NCBI RefSeq assembly: GCF_028198145.1 | Contig: NZ_CP116338.1 | Span: forward strand, 2,604,001 to 2,668,000 | Length of the DNA stretch: 64,000 nt | From: Microbacterium sp. nov. GSS16 | Lineage (GTDB): Bacteria > Actinomycetota > Actinomycetes > Actinomycetales > Microbacteriaceae | Direction: 5' to 3' | In this document: positions 42,964 through 50,845 of the stretch, in pieces | Position numbering within the stretch: the first letter of the stretch is position 1 | Layout of the letters: every line of letters starts with the position of its first letter | The notes under the pieces: generated by a model | Seen by the model: only the letters and a program-made list of their open reading frames with translations | Told to the model about the DNA's origin: nothing | Databases searched by the model: none | Translations under genes and position numbers: made by a program

Positions 42964-44169
42964 ATGGACTGGCAGACGACGTCTGAGGACACGGTGCCAT
43001 CGGCCCCGGTGACCGAGGCCGACGTGCGTCTGCTGCGCGCACGCCCCCCGGCCACGGGCGCCTGGCGGGACGGCGATCCGGCGGGTGAGCGGCACTTCAC
43101 GTTCCTCGGCGACTTCCGCACCGAGAACGGTCAGCTGCTGCCGGCCACCCGCCTGGCGTGGGAGAGCTGGGGCGAGCTGAACGAGGCGCGCGACAACGCC
43201 GTGCTGATCCTGCATGCCCTCACCGGCGACAGCCACGTCCGCGGCCCTGCGGGGGCCGGGCACCCCACCGCCGGATGGTGGGAAGACATCGTCGGACCTG
43301 GATCGGCGATCGACACCGACCGGTGGTTCGTCATCGCGCCGAACATGCTGGGCGGATGCCAGGGATCGACAGGACCTGCGAGCATCGCGCCGGACGGGCG
43401 GGAATGGGCATCCCGCTTCCCCTACCTGACCATCCGCGACCAGGTCGCGGCGCAGATCGGCCTCGCCGACACGCTCGGCATCGAGTGCTGGGCTGCGGTG
43501 ATCGGCGGTTCGATGGGCGGCATGCACGCCCTGGAGTGGGCCGTGATGCAGCCCGAGCGCGTGGAGCGCCTGGCCGTGCTCTCGTCTCCCCCGGTGACGA
43601 CCGCCGACCAGCTGGCGCTGAACTTCGTGCAGCTCGAGACGGTGCGCATGGACCCGCGTTTCGCCGGCGGGGAGTACTACGACGCGGCGCTCGGCGAGGG
43701 CCCGCACCGCGGCCTCGCGCTGGCGCGCCGGATGGCGCTGCTGAACTACCGCAGCCCGATCGAGCTCAACCAGCGCTTCCAGCGCTCGTGGCAGTCGGAT
43801 GTGTCGCCACTCGGGCGCGGCGGACGGTTCGCGGTCGAGTCGTACCTCGACTTCCACGGCAACAAGTTCACCCGCCGGTTCGACGCCAACAGCTATCTCA
43901 CCGTCGTCGAGGCGATGAACTCGCACGACATCGGCCGCGATCGCGGCGGCGTCGAGCAGGCGCTGCACACCGTGACGGCGAGAACCCTCGTGCTCGGGAT
44001 CGACACCGACCGGCTGTTCCCCGTCGACGGCCAGCAGCGCATCGCCCGCAGCATCCCGAATCTCATCGACGATGAAGCCGTGGTCCTCACCAGCGACTTC
44101 GGTCACGACGGCTTCCTCATCGAGACGGACCCCGTCGGAGCGCATCTGGAGCGTCTGCTCGCCTCGTGA
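42964..44169 (+). CDS. metX: homoserine O-acetyltransferase
   Basis: 401 residues, alpha/beta-hydrolase-fold acyltransferase making O-acetylhomoserine for MetY. HALTGDSHVRG, the nucleophile elbow GGSMGGMHALEW (Ser near residue 182), and the catalytic Asp/His in DTDRLFPVDGQQ and FGHDGFLIE are visible. ATG at 42964. The usual direct metY-metX adjacency is broken by the nuclease/repeat island. Confidence 0.96.
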   Translation: MDWQTTSEDTVPSAPVTEADVRLLRARPPATGAWRDGDPAGERHFTFLGDFRTENGQLLPATRLAWESWGELNEARDNAVLILHALTGDSHVRGPAGAGHPTAGWWEDIVGPGSAIDTDRWFVIAPNMLGGCQGSTGPASIAPDGREWASRFPYLTIRDQVAAQIGLADTLGIECWAAVIGGSMGGMHALEWAVMQPERVERLAVLSSPPVTTADQLALNFVQLETVRMDPRFAGGEYYDAALGEGPHRGLALARRMALLNYRSPIELNQRFQRSWQSDVSPLGRGGRFAVESYLDFHGNKFTRRFDANSYLTVVEAMNSHDIGRDRGGVEQALHTVTARTLVLGIDTDRLFPVDGQQRIARSIPNLIDDEAVVLTSDFGHDGFLIETDPVGAHLERLLAS

Positions 44170-44226
44170 CGCGGATGCCGATCCCGGTCGGGCAGGCGCA
44201 GGCGCGGGCGTGCGCCGGATGCCCGT

Positions 44227-44871
44227 TCAGCCCCGCTCGTACTGCCACGGCAGCGCAGCCATCGTGAGCCGGTGCCGCGCACCCGGCGCGCCCGGCTGGT
44301 CCGGATGCTCCTCGTCGCCGGCCCACAGCGCGCGCATCCCGCGCTCGAGCTGCTGCATCCGCGTCTCGTAACGGGCGAAGGCGCTGGTCGCCGCGAACGC
44401 GTCATCGACGGTGCGATGCTCACGCAGCGCATGCAGCGTGACCCACGTCGGCGGGAAGAGCGTGAGCTCCCCCGCCGCGTGCCGTTCCAGCGCCCCTCCG
44501 GGCGTCATCCAGAGCGCTTCCTCGATCTCGCCGGGGTTCGGCCGCAGCGCCTCCCCGTCCTCGCGGGCGAGGAAGAACCAGGTGCGGAACCGCACCGGTG
44601 TCTCGGCCGGCGGCACCCAGCGTGAGAGGGTCGCCAGGTCCCGGATGCCGATGCCGGCCTCCTCCCGGGTCTCCCGCACGGCCGCACGAGACGCGGCCTG
44701 CTCCTCGTCGTCACCGTCACGCTCGTCGCCAGGGTCGACGCGCCCGCCCGGGAAGACCCAGGCGCCCGGGAACGATCCGGTCGCGGGGCGCCGCAGCATC
44801 AGCACCTCGACGCCGTCCGCAGCGTCTCGCAGCACCACGGCGGTGCCGGCGACACGCATCGGGGCATCCAT
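44227..44871 (-). CDS. NUDIX hydrolase (NUDT19-like)
   Basis: 214 residues. Nudix box is GGRVDPGDERDGDDEEQAAS... followed by RAAVRETREEAGI, i.e. a normal REx2EExG core preceded by an acidic insertion, which with the long C-terminal helical part is typical of the NUDT19/RppH-distant group acting on CoA-type pyrophosphates. ATG at 44871 is 6 nt after TAGAGT. Confidence 0.85.
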   Translation of the reverse strand: MDAPMRVAGTAVVLRDAADGVEVLMLRRPATGSFPGAWVFPGGRVDPGDERDGDDEEQAASRAAVRETREEAGIGIRDLATLSRWVPPAETPVRFRTWFFLAREDGEALRPNPGEIEEALWMTPGGALERHAAGELTLFPPTWVTLHALREHRTVDDAFAATSAFARYETRMQQLERGMRALWAGDEEHPDQPGAPGARHRLTMAALPWQYERG

Positions 44872-44877
44872 GCCGAC

Positions 44878-44883
44878 ACTCTA
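44878..44883 (-). promoter_or_regulatory. -10 box (TAGAGT) of leaderless NUDIX gene
   Basis: 6 nt before the ATG at 44871; the first three bases are also the TAG stop of the upstream MFS gene. Confidence 0.5.
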
Positions 44884-46092
44884 ACGGCCGCGTGCCGCCG
44901 TCTCCGGCGCCGGCGTCTGCTCCGGTGCCGACGACTGCGCACGGTAGGCGATCAGCACGATCGCGAGTCCGAGCACGGCCAGCACCGCCCCGACCCATTC
45001 GGGGGCCGTGTAGCCGAAGCCCAGCGAGATCGCCGCTCCGCCGAGGAAGGCCCCCAGGCTGTTGCCGATGTTCAGCGCCGAGTGGTTCAGCGCCGCCGCG
45101 ATCGACTGGTTGTCACCTGCGACGTCCATCAGACGGGTCTGGATCGCGGGGCTCAGCACCGAGGCGATCGCGCCGACGAGCATGGCGGTGATGATCAGCG
45201 GCACGACCCAGAACGACAGCACCGCGAGCAGCACGAGCACCGCCGCGAGCGCCGCGAGACCCCAGACCAGGGTGGCTCGCAGATCGCGGTCGGCCAGACG
45301 TCCGCCGGCGAGATTGCCCGCGGTCATGCCCACCCCGACCAGCACCAGGGTCACCGGCACGACCCACTGCGGAGCGCCGGCGACCTCGGTCACCAGCGGG
45401 GCGATGTAGCTGTACACGGCGAAGAACCCGCCGAAGCCGATCGCGCCCATGCCGAGCGTGAGCCACACCTGCGGCACCCGGAACACGCCCAGCTCCGACC
45501 GCAGCGTGCGTCCGGGATCGCCCGGGTGCGCCGGCACGAACAGCGCGATGCAGACCGCCGCGAGCGCGAACACGGCGGTGACCACGAGGAATGCCGTGCG
45601 CCAGCCCCACTGCTGCCCCAGGAAGGTTCCCAGCGGCACCCCGACGACGTTGGCGACGGTCAGCCCGGTCAGGATGAACGCGACACCCTGCGCGCGCTTG
45701 CCCGGACCGAGCATGTCGGCCGCCACGAGCGCGCCGATGCCGAAGTACGCGCCGTGCGGCAGGCCGGCGAGCAGCCGCGACGCGCCGACCAGCCCGAAGC
45801 CGGGCAGCACCACGGTGAGCGCATTGCCGAGGGTCAGCGCGATCGCGAGCGCCAGCATCACGCGGTGCCGTGGGAAGCGCGCGACAGCTCCGGCGATCGT
45901 CGGCGCGCCGATCACGACGCCGAGCGCATAGAGCGAGATGAGCAGACCGCTCTGGCCGATCGCCTGCTCGCTGCTCGCCGCCCAGACGTCGGGAAGCAGG
46001 TCCTGGGCGATCTCGGGCAGCAGGCCCATGATGACGAATTCGGTCATGCCGATGCCGAAGCTGCCGACGGCGAGGGAGAGGAGCGCCCTCAT
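44881..46092 (-). CDS. MFS transporter, AraJ/drug-efflux (DHA1) type
   Basis: 403 residues, 12 helices. N-terminus RALLSLAVGSFGIGMTEFVIMGLLPEIAQDL and the loop 2-3 and helix-4 segments (LLAGLPHGAYFGIGALVAADML) are those of DHA1 exporters such as AraJ/YdhP. Substrate unknown. ATG at 46092 overlaps the TGA of an 11-residue leader ORF; GAGGGGG lies 6 nt upstream inside that ORF. Confidence 0.87.
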   Translation of the reverse strand: MRALLSLAVGSFGIGMTEFVIMGLLPEIAQDLLPDVWAASSEQAIGQSGLLISLYALGVVIGAPTIAGAVARFPRHRVMLALAIALTLGNALTVVLPGFGLVGASRLLAGLPHGAYFGIGALVAADMLGPGKRAQGVAFILTGLTVANVVGVPLGTFLGQQWGWRTAFLVVTAVFALAAVCIALFVPAHPGDPGRTLRSELGVFRVPQVWLTLGMGAIGFGGFFAVYSYIAPLVTEVAGAPQWVVPVTLVLVGVGMTAGNLAGGRLADRDLRATLVWGLAALAAVLVLLAVLSFWVVPLIITAMLVGAIASVLSPAIQTRLMDVAGDNQSIAAALNHSALNIGNSLGAFLGGAAISLGFGYTAPEWVGAVLAVLGLAIVLIAYRAQSSAPEQTPAPETAARGR

Positions 46093-46124
46093 CGCCGCCC
46101 CCTCGAGGGATTCGAGGGAGTCAC
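46089..46124 (-). CDS. possible leaderless 11-residue leader peptide (VTPSNPSRGRR)
   Basis: GTG at 46124 is 6 nt after a TAGCAT box (46131-46136) and opens a 12-codon frame whose TGA overlaps the ATG of the MFS gene (ATGA). The frame carries the ribosome site of the main gene (GAGGGGG). It is out of frame with the transporter. Confidence 0.4.
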   Translation of the reverse strand: MTPSNPSRGRR

Positions 46125-46130
46125 CCGCCC

Positions 46131-46136
46131 ATGCTA
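46131..46136 (-). promoter_or_regulatory. -10 box (TAGCAT) before the MFS leader ORF
   Basis: 6 nt before GTG 46124; the TAG of the box is also the stop codon of the preceding thiamine-binding-type gene (46134-46136). Confidence 0.45.
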
Positions 46137-46466
46137 CCGGCCGATCGCATCACCGTCGGCGGATGCGTCGATCGCCTTCTCGAGGCGCTCGATCTTGGCA
46201 TCCAGCTCGCCGCTGTATCCGGGGCGGATGTCGGCCTTCAGCACCAGCGAGACACGCGAGCCGAACGGCATCACGGCCTCGGTGGCCCGCTTGACGACGT
46301 CCATGACCGAGTCCCAATCCGGGCCTTCGATCTCGGTGAACATGCTGGTGGTGCGGTGCGCGAGACCCGACTCCCGCACCACCTTCACGGCGGCTGCGAC
46401 GGCGTCGTGCACCGAATCGCCGGAGCGGCCATCGCCCGAGGGGGCGACGGAGAATGCGACGAGCAT
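46134..46466 (-). CDS. MTH1187-family thiamine-binding protein
   Basis: 110 residues, ferredoxin-like small protein: LVAFSVAPSGDG, SVHDAVAAAVKVVRESGLAHRTTSMFTEIEG and the DVVKRATEAVMPFGSRVSLVLKADIRPG end. This family (YkoF-like half-domain) binds thiamine or a related pyrimidine. AGGAGG site before the ATG at 46466. Confidence 0.88.
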   Translation of the reverse strand: MLVAFSVAPSGDGRSGDSVHDAVAAAVKVVRESGLAHRTTSMFTEIEGPDWDSVMDVVKRATEAVMPFGSRVSLVLKADIRPGYSGELDAKIERLEKAIDASADGDAIGR

Positions 46467-46512
46467 GATTCCTCCTGTTTTCGCGGTGATCGCGTTTTCG
46501 TGGTCGATCGCG

Positions 46513-47718
46513 TCAGCGACGCGTCGTGGCAGTGCGCAGCACAGCGTGCACGGCGACGACGAGCGTCACCACGAGCATGGCATTGCGCACGGTCAGCAGC
46601 AGCACCGGCACCGGATGCGCGGCGAGCAGTCCGTCGTAGGTGAGCGGGTAGATGCAGAACGTCAGCGCGCACACCAGCAGCACGAGGGCCGTCGTCGTGT
46701 GCGCACGGGTGTGGTCGAAGACGATCCACAGCATCGCCGGCACGATGAGCCAGGTGGTGAACTGCGGCGAGCCCACCCTGTTCGTGACGATCAGCGCGGC
46801 GACGAGGGCGAGCGCGAGCGGCGGCAGCAGATGCGTCCACGCGGCGCCGCGGCGCGCGCGAAGCGCTCCGAGGATCAGGATGCCCGCGACCGCGATCACC
46901 ATGGCCGGTGTCGTGACCGCGGCGACGGCGGCCGCTCCGTCCGCGTCGATCTGGAAGGTGAGGATGTCGAAGCTGTACTCGATCTTCGCGTCGCCGGCGA
47001 CCGCCGCCCACAGGAACGGCGTTGCGGCGACCGCCTCGATCTGCAGACCTCGGTCGGTCTGGGCGGTGACGAACCCGAAGAGCCGCTCGCCCGCGCCGAG
47101 CGCCAGCAGTGTCGCGGCGATCGCGGCGGTGACCGCAGCTGCGGTCACCGCGAGCTCCCGTCCGCGTCGGCCGGCGGCGATCGCAGCGACCAGCAGTGCG
47201 CCGGGCCAGATCTTGACCCACGCGCCGACGGCGAGCGCGGCCGCGCCCAGGCGCGGATGCGAGGCCAGCCACAGTCCTCCGGCGAGCGCGAGTGGCACGG
47301 TGATCGCGTCGATCCGGTACATCGCGATCGGGCCGAGCAGCAGCAGCGCGGCGACCCAGAACCAGGCGGCCGCGAGGCGACGCGGTCCGCGACCTCGCAG
47401 CAGCAGGGTGAGCCCGAGCGCGTCGCACGCGGTCACCAGCAGCGCCCAGCCCACCAGGTACGCGCCGGGACCACCGAGAAGGGGCACGAACGGCACGGCG
47501 ATGGCGTGCGCGGCCAGCATGGGCGGCAGCGCGAGCTGCGGGTACACCCAGCTCTCGGTGATCCCCACGATAGCGTCGCCGCCGAGCGCCGCCTGCGCCC
47601 ACGGCTGATACACGAGCACGACGTCGCCCATCGGCTGGCTCGGCAGCAGCCACCCGGCGGCCGCGACGATCGCATGCACGATGAGGAACGCTGCCCATAC
47701 CGGCCAGGGGCGCGACAT
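46513..47718 (-). CDS. GT87-type polytopic glycosyltransferase
   Basis: 401 residues with about ten hydrophobic helices; the acidic D in the first luminal loop (MGDVVLVYQPWAQAAL) and WVKIWPGALL segment point to the GT87/DUF2029 family of polyprenyl-phosphate-mannose-dependent mannosyltransferases in actinobacterial cell-envelope glycan synthesis. Specific product unknown. ATG at 47718 shares one base with the stop of a 7-residue ORF that itself overlaps nnrD. Confidence 0.75.
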   Translation of the reverse strand: MSRPWPVWAAFLIVHAIVAAAGWLLPSQPMGDVVLVYQPWAQAALGGDAIVGITESWVYPQLALPPMLAAHAIAVPFVPLLGGPGAYLVGWALLVTACDALGLTLLLRGRGPRRLAAAWFWVAALLLLGPIAMYRIDAITVPLALAGGLWLASHPRLGAAALAVGAWVKIWPGALLVAAIAAGRRGRELAVTAAAVTAAIAATLLALGAGERLFGFVTAQTDRGLQIEAVAATPFLWAAVAGDAKIEYSFDILTFQIDADGAAAVAAVTTPAMVIAVAGILILGALRARRGAAWTHLLPPLALALVAALIVTNRVGSPQFTTWLIVPAMLWIVFDHTRAHTTTALVLLVCALTFCIYPLTYDGLLAAHPVPVLLLTVRNAMLVVTLVVAVHAVLRTATTRR

Positions 47719-47741
47719 CACCTCCGGCGCCCCGGCGTCAT
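47718..47741 (-). CDS. possible 7-residue coupling ORF (MTPGRRR) between nnrD and the GT87 gene
   Basis: ATG at 47741 overlaps the nnrD stop (ATGA), and its TGA shares a base with the GT87 ATG (TGATG). The ORF is just the ribosome-binding stretch (CCGGAGG) read in frame, so it may simply let terminating ribosomes pass from nnrD to the next start. Very short; could be accidental. Confidence 0.25.
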   Translation of the reverse strand: MTPGRRR

Positions 47742-48589
47742 GACAGCAGCTCGCCGATGGCGCCGGGCAGCGCTTCGGCGACGTCGAGCGCGACGATCGG
47801 ATGCCCGGCCCGCCCTCCTTCGGCCGTCGATGCGCCCGCGACTCCGGATGCCCGTGCCGCCGCCCGCCCGTGCAGCCAGACGGCTGCTGCGGCCGATTCC
47901 GCGAGAGAACGACTCGGATCGGCTGCGATGAGCGCGCCGATCACCCCGCCCAGCACGTCGCCCGTGCCGGCGGTCGACAGCCAGGCCGTGGTGTCCCCCA
48001 CGACGATCGGCTCGTGATCGGGCCCGGCGATCATCGTGCGGGAGCCCTTGAGCAGCACGGTGGCCCCGAGGCGCGACGCGGTCTCGGACGCCGCCTCGAC
48101 CCGTGCATCCTCGCCTGCGAGGTCGACCTCCGCGAGTCCCAGCCCAGCGCGCAGCCGCGCGAACTCGCCGGCGTGGGGTGTGAGCACCATCGGAGCGGTG
48201 CCGTCGGCGGCGAGATCCAGCGCGCCCGCGTCGACGACGACGGCGGCGTCGCCGTGCAGGATCTCCTCGAGCACCTCGCGTTCGCGTGCGTCGCGGTGCT
48301 CGGCATCCGTCCCCGATCCGATCACCCATGCACCGACCCGCGTCCGGCCGGCCTCGTCTCTGGCGACGGTCTCGGGCCGGCGGGCCAGCACGGCATCGCG
48401 CGCACCGCCGGTGTAGAGCACGTACCCGGCCCCGGCCCGCCAGGCCGCCTCGACCCCGAGCACCGCGGCGCCCGGATACGCGGCGGAGCCGGTGCGCAGT
48501 CCCACGACACCGCGCGAGTACTTGTCGTCGTCGGCGGTCGGCACCCGCAGCAGCGCACCGGTGTCGGCCCTCGTCCACTCCCGCACCAT
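47738..48589 (-). CDS. nnrD: ADP-dependent NAD(P)H-hydrate dehydratase
   Basis: 283 residues. Repairs hydrated NADH/NADPH using ADP. Ribokinase-like fold with KYSRGVVGLRTGSAAYPGAAVLGVEAAWRAGAGYV, VLTPHAGEFARL, LLKGSRTMIAG and the catalytic GTGDVLGG. The epimerase domain (NnrE) is not fused. ATG at 48589 is 7 nt after TAGCGT (48597-48602); the longer frame upstream runs antisense into the oxidoreductase gene and is rejected. Confidence 0.93.
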   Translation of the reverse strand: MVREWTRADTGALLRVPTADDDKYSRGVVGLRTGSAAYPGAAVLGVEAAWRAGAGYVLYTGGARDAVLARRPETVARDEAGRTRVGAWVIGSGTDAEHRDAREREVLEEILHGDAAVVVDAGALDLAADGTAPMVLTPHAGEFARLRAGLGLAEVDLAGEDARVEAASETASRLGATVLLKGSRTMIAGPDHEPIVVGDTTAWLSTAGTGDVLGGVIGALIAADPSRSLAESAAAAVWLHGRAAARASGVAGASTAEGGRAGHPIVALDVAEALPGAIGELLS

Positions 48590-48596
48590 GAAGAAC

Positions 48597-48602
48597 ACGC
48601 TA
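48597..48602 (-). promoter_or_regulatory. -10 box (TAGCGT) of leaderless nnrD
   Basis: 7 nt before the nnrD ATG on the minus strand. Confidence 0.5.
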
Positions 48603-48629
48603 GCGCGCCCTGCTCCCCCGCTCGGGCGA

Positions 48630-48635
48630 TAGCGT
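48630..48635 (+). promoter_or_regulatory. -10 box (TAGCGT) of leaderless oxidoreductase gene
   Basis: Same hexamer as the nnrD box, 6 nt before GTG 48642; the two divergent promoters share a 27-nt interval. Confidence 0.5.
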
Positions 48636-48641
48636 CGATCT

Positions 48642-49724
48642 GTGACCATACTCTCGACACCACGACTCTTCGCCCCGCTCGACATCCGCTCGCTCACCGT
48701 CCGGAACCGGCTGTGGGTGTCGCCGATGTGCATGTACAGCGCCGTCGACGGCGTGCCGCAGGACTGGCACCGCACGCACCTGGCGCAGTTCGCGTCCGGC
48801 GGTGCCGGGCTGATCCTCGCCGAGGCGACCGGCGTGGTGCCCGAGGGGCGCATCTCGCCGCGCGACACCGGGATCTGGAACGACGAGCAGCGCGATGCCT
48901 GGGCGCGCATCGTCGACGACGTGCACGAGCGCGGCGGACTGATCGGCATCCAGCTCGCCCATGCCGGGCGAATGGCCTCGACGTGGTGGCCCTGGGCCGA
49001 TCAGCGCGGCACCGTGCCCGCGGCCGAGGGCGGCTGGCCCACGGTCGCCCCCTCCGCGATCGCGTTCGAGGGGTACGCGGCTCCCGCCGCGCTCGACACG
49101 GCGGGCATCGAGCGGATCGTCGATGCGTTCGCCGCTGCGGCCCGGCGCGCCCTGGATGCCGGATTCGACGTGCTCGAGGTGCACGGAGCGCACGGCTATC
49201 TGCTGCACGAGTTCCTCTCCCCGCTGGCGAACGTGCGCGACGACGAGTACGGCGGTCCGCTGGCGAACCGCGCCCGGCTGCTGCTGCGCATCGTCGAGCG
49301 CGTGCGCGAGGTCGCGGGCGACGCGACCCCGGTCTTCGTGCGGCTCTCGGCCACGGACTACGCGGACGGCGGCTTCACTCCCGAAGAGGCCGCCGAGGTG
49401 GCCGCCTGGGCGATGGATGCCGGAGCCGACCTCGTCGACGTCTCGAGCGGCGGCATCGTCGCCCACCCTCGGATCGAGTACCGCCCCGGCTTCCAGGTGC
49501 CGTTCGCGCAGACCGTCCGCGCGGGCGGGCGCGTGCCCACCGCCGCCGTCGGACTGATCACCACCGGAGCGCAGGCCGAGGAGGTTCTCGCCTCGGGCGC
49601 CGCCGACGCCATCTTCGCGGGACGCGAGTGGCTGCGGGATCCGCACTTCGGCCTGCGCGCGGCCCACGAGCTGGGCGCCGAGGTGCCCTGGCCGCCGCAG
49701 TACCAGCGAGCCCACTGGCGCTGA
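48642..49724 (+). CDS. old yellow enzyme-type NADPH:flavin oxidoreductase (YqjM/NamA-like)
   Basis: 360 residues, TIM-barrel FMN ene-reductase. Cys of the YqjM class in PMCMYSAVDG, active-site HGAHGYLLHEFLSPLAN (His pair binding the substrate carbonyl), FMN loops VGLITTG and AIFAGREWLRDPHF, and the C-terminal arginine region PPQYQRAH that reaches into the partner subunit. Reduces activated alkenes; natural substrate unknown. Confidence 0.92.
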   Translation: MTILSTPRLFAPLDIRSLTVRNRLWVSPMCMYSAVDGVPQDWHRTHLAQFASGGAGLILAEATGVVPEGRISPRDTGIWNDEQRDAWARIVDDVHERGGLIGIQLAHAGRMASTWWPWADQRGTVPAAEGGWPTVAPSAIAFEGYAAPAALDTAGIERIVDAFAAAARRALDAGFDVLEVHGAHGYLLHEFLSPLANVRDDEYGGPLANRARLLLRIVERVREVAGDATPVFVRLSATDYADGGFTPEEAAEVAAWAMDAGADLVDVSSGGIVAHPRIEYRPGFQVPFAQTVRAGGRVPTAAVGLITTGAQAEEVLASGAADAIFAGREWLRDPHFGLRAAHELGAEVPWPPQYQRAHWR

Positions 49725-49734
49725 CTGCGCGAAA

Positions 49735-49767
49735 GCCGGCCCGGCAGGCGATCCCTGCCGGGCCGGC
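49735..49767. terminator. hairpin, probably bidirectional terminator
   Basis: 14-bp perfect GC-rich stem with a 5-nt loop (arms 49735-49748, 49754-49767) between the convergent oxidoreductase and CBS-protein genes. Confidence 0.75.
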
Positions 49768-49783
49768 GTGCGTCAGCGGCGGG

Positions 49784-50845
49784 TCAGCGGCCGTGGCCGC
49801 GACGAGTCGCGTCCTGCACCTCGCCCACGAGCTCCTCCAGGATGTCCTCGAGGAAGAGCACGGCGGTGGTCTCGCCCGAGCGGTCGCGCACCTTGGCGAG
49901 GTGCCGCCCCGCGCGGCGCATCGAGGCCAGGGCATCCTCGAGATCGGTCTCCTCCTGAACGGGCAGCATGTGGTGGATGCGCTTGGCCGGCAGGGGCTGG
50001 GAGATCTTCTCATCGGGCTCGGGCCCCTCGGCCGCGCGCAGCACGTCCTTCAGGTGCACGTAGCCGATCGGCGAGTGCTCGTCGTCGACGATCACGTATC
50101 GCGAGAAGCCGTAGCGCGCGACCGCACGCTCGACGTCGTCCGGCGTGGCGGTCTCGGGCAGCGTGATCAGGTCGGCGAGCGGCACGGCGATGTCGCGCGC
50201 CTTCTTGTCGGTGAACTCCACGGCCGCGGCGACCGCACCGGAAGAATCGGTCAGCACGCCCTCGCGCCGCGATCGGTCGACGATCGTCGCGACCTCCTCG
50301 AGCGTGAACGTCGAGGCCGCCTCGTTCTTCGGCTGCACGCCGAACAGACGCAGCACGCCGTTGGCGATGCCGTTCAGAGCCCAGATGATGTGTCGGAACA
50401 CCCGCGACACCCAGACCAGCGGCGGCGCGAGCACGAGCACGGCGCGGTCGGGTATCGAGAACGCGAGGTTCTTCGGCACCATCTCGCCGAACACGACGTG
50501 CAGGAATGACACGAGCGCGAGGGTGATCACGAACGCGCTGACCGAGATCACCGCGGGATCCCAGCCCAGCGCGTGCATCGGCACCTCGAGGAGGTGATGG
50601 ATCGCGGGCTCCGAGACGTTCAGGATCAGCAGCGAGCAGATCGTGATGCCCAGCTGCGAGGTCGCGAGCATGAGGGTGGCGTGCTCCATCGCGTACAGGG
50701 CTGTCCTGGCCGCGCGGGAGCCGCGTTCGGCGAGCGGCTCGATCTGCGAGCGACGCGCCGAGATGACGGCGAACTCGCCGCCGACGAAGAAGGCGTTCGC
50801 GGCGAGCAGCACGACGAGCCAGACGAGTCCTGCCCAGTCGCTCAT
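49784..50845 (-). CDS. CNNM/CorC-family membrane protein with CBS domains (short)
   Basis: 353 residues: CNNM/DUF21 transmembrane domain (about 1-170, GGEFAVISARRSQIEPLAERGSRAA, HVVFGEMVPKNLAFSIP), then two CBS modules (about 200-330). Such proteins are linked to Mg2+/Co2+ export or sensing; no C-terminal CorC_HlyC transporter-associated domain remains. ATG at 50845 overlaps the stop of the longer paralogue (ATGA). Confidence 0.9.
   Translation of the reverse strand: MSDWAGLVWLVVLLAANAFFVGGEFAVISARRSQIEPLAERGSRAARTALYAMEHATLMLATSQLGITICSLLILNVSEPAIHHLLEVPMHALGWDPAVISVSAFVITLALVSFLHVVFGEMVPKNLAFSIPDRAVLVLAPPLVWVSRVFRHIIWALNGIANGVLRLFGVQPKNEAASTFTLEEVATIVDRSRREGVLTDSSGAVAAAVEFTDKKARDIAVPLADLITLPETATPDDVERAVARYGFSRYVIVDDEHSPIGYVHLKDVLRAAEGPEPDEKISQPLPAKRIHHMLPVQEETDLEDALASMRRAGRHLAKVRDRSGETTAVLFLEDILEELVGEVQDATRRGHGR

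Noticed and set aside
45082..47931. Long plus-strand frame (about 950 codons) opposite the MFS, thiamine-binding and GT87 genes
   Set aside because: Composition is typical of antisense frames (His/Arg/Glu/Gln runs) and no start signal is present.
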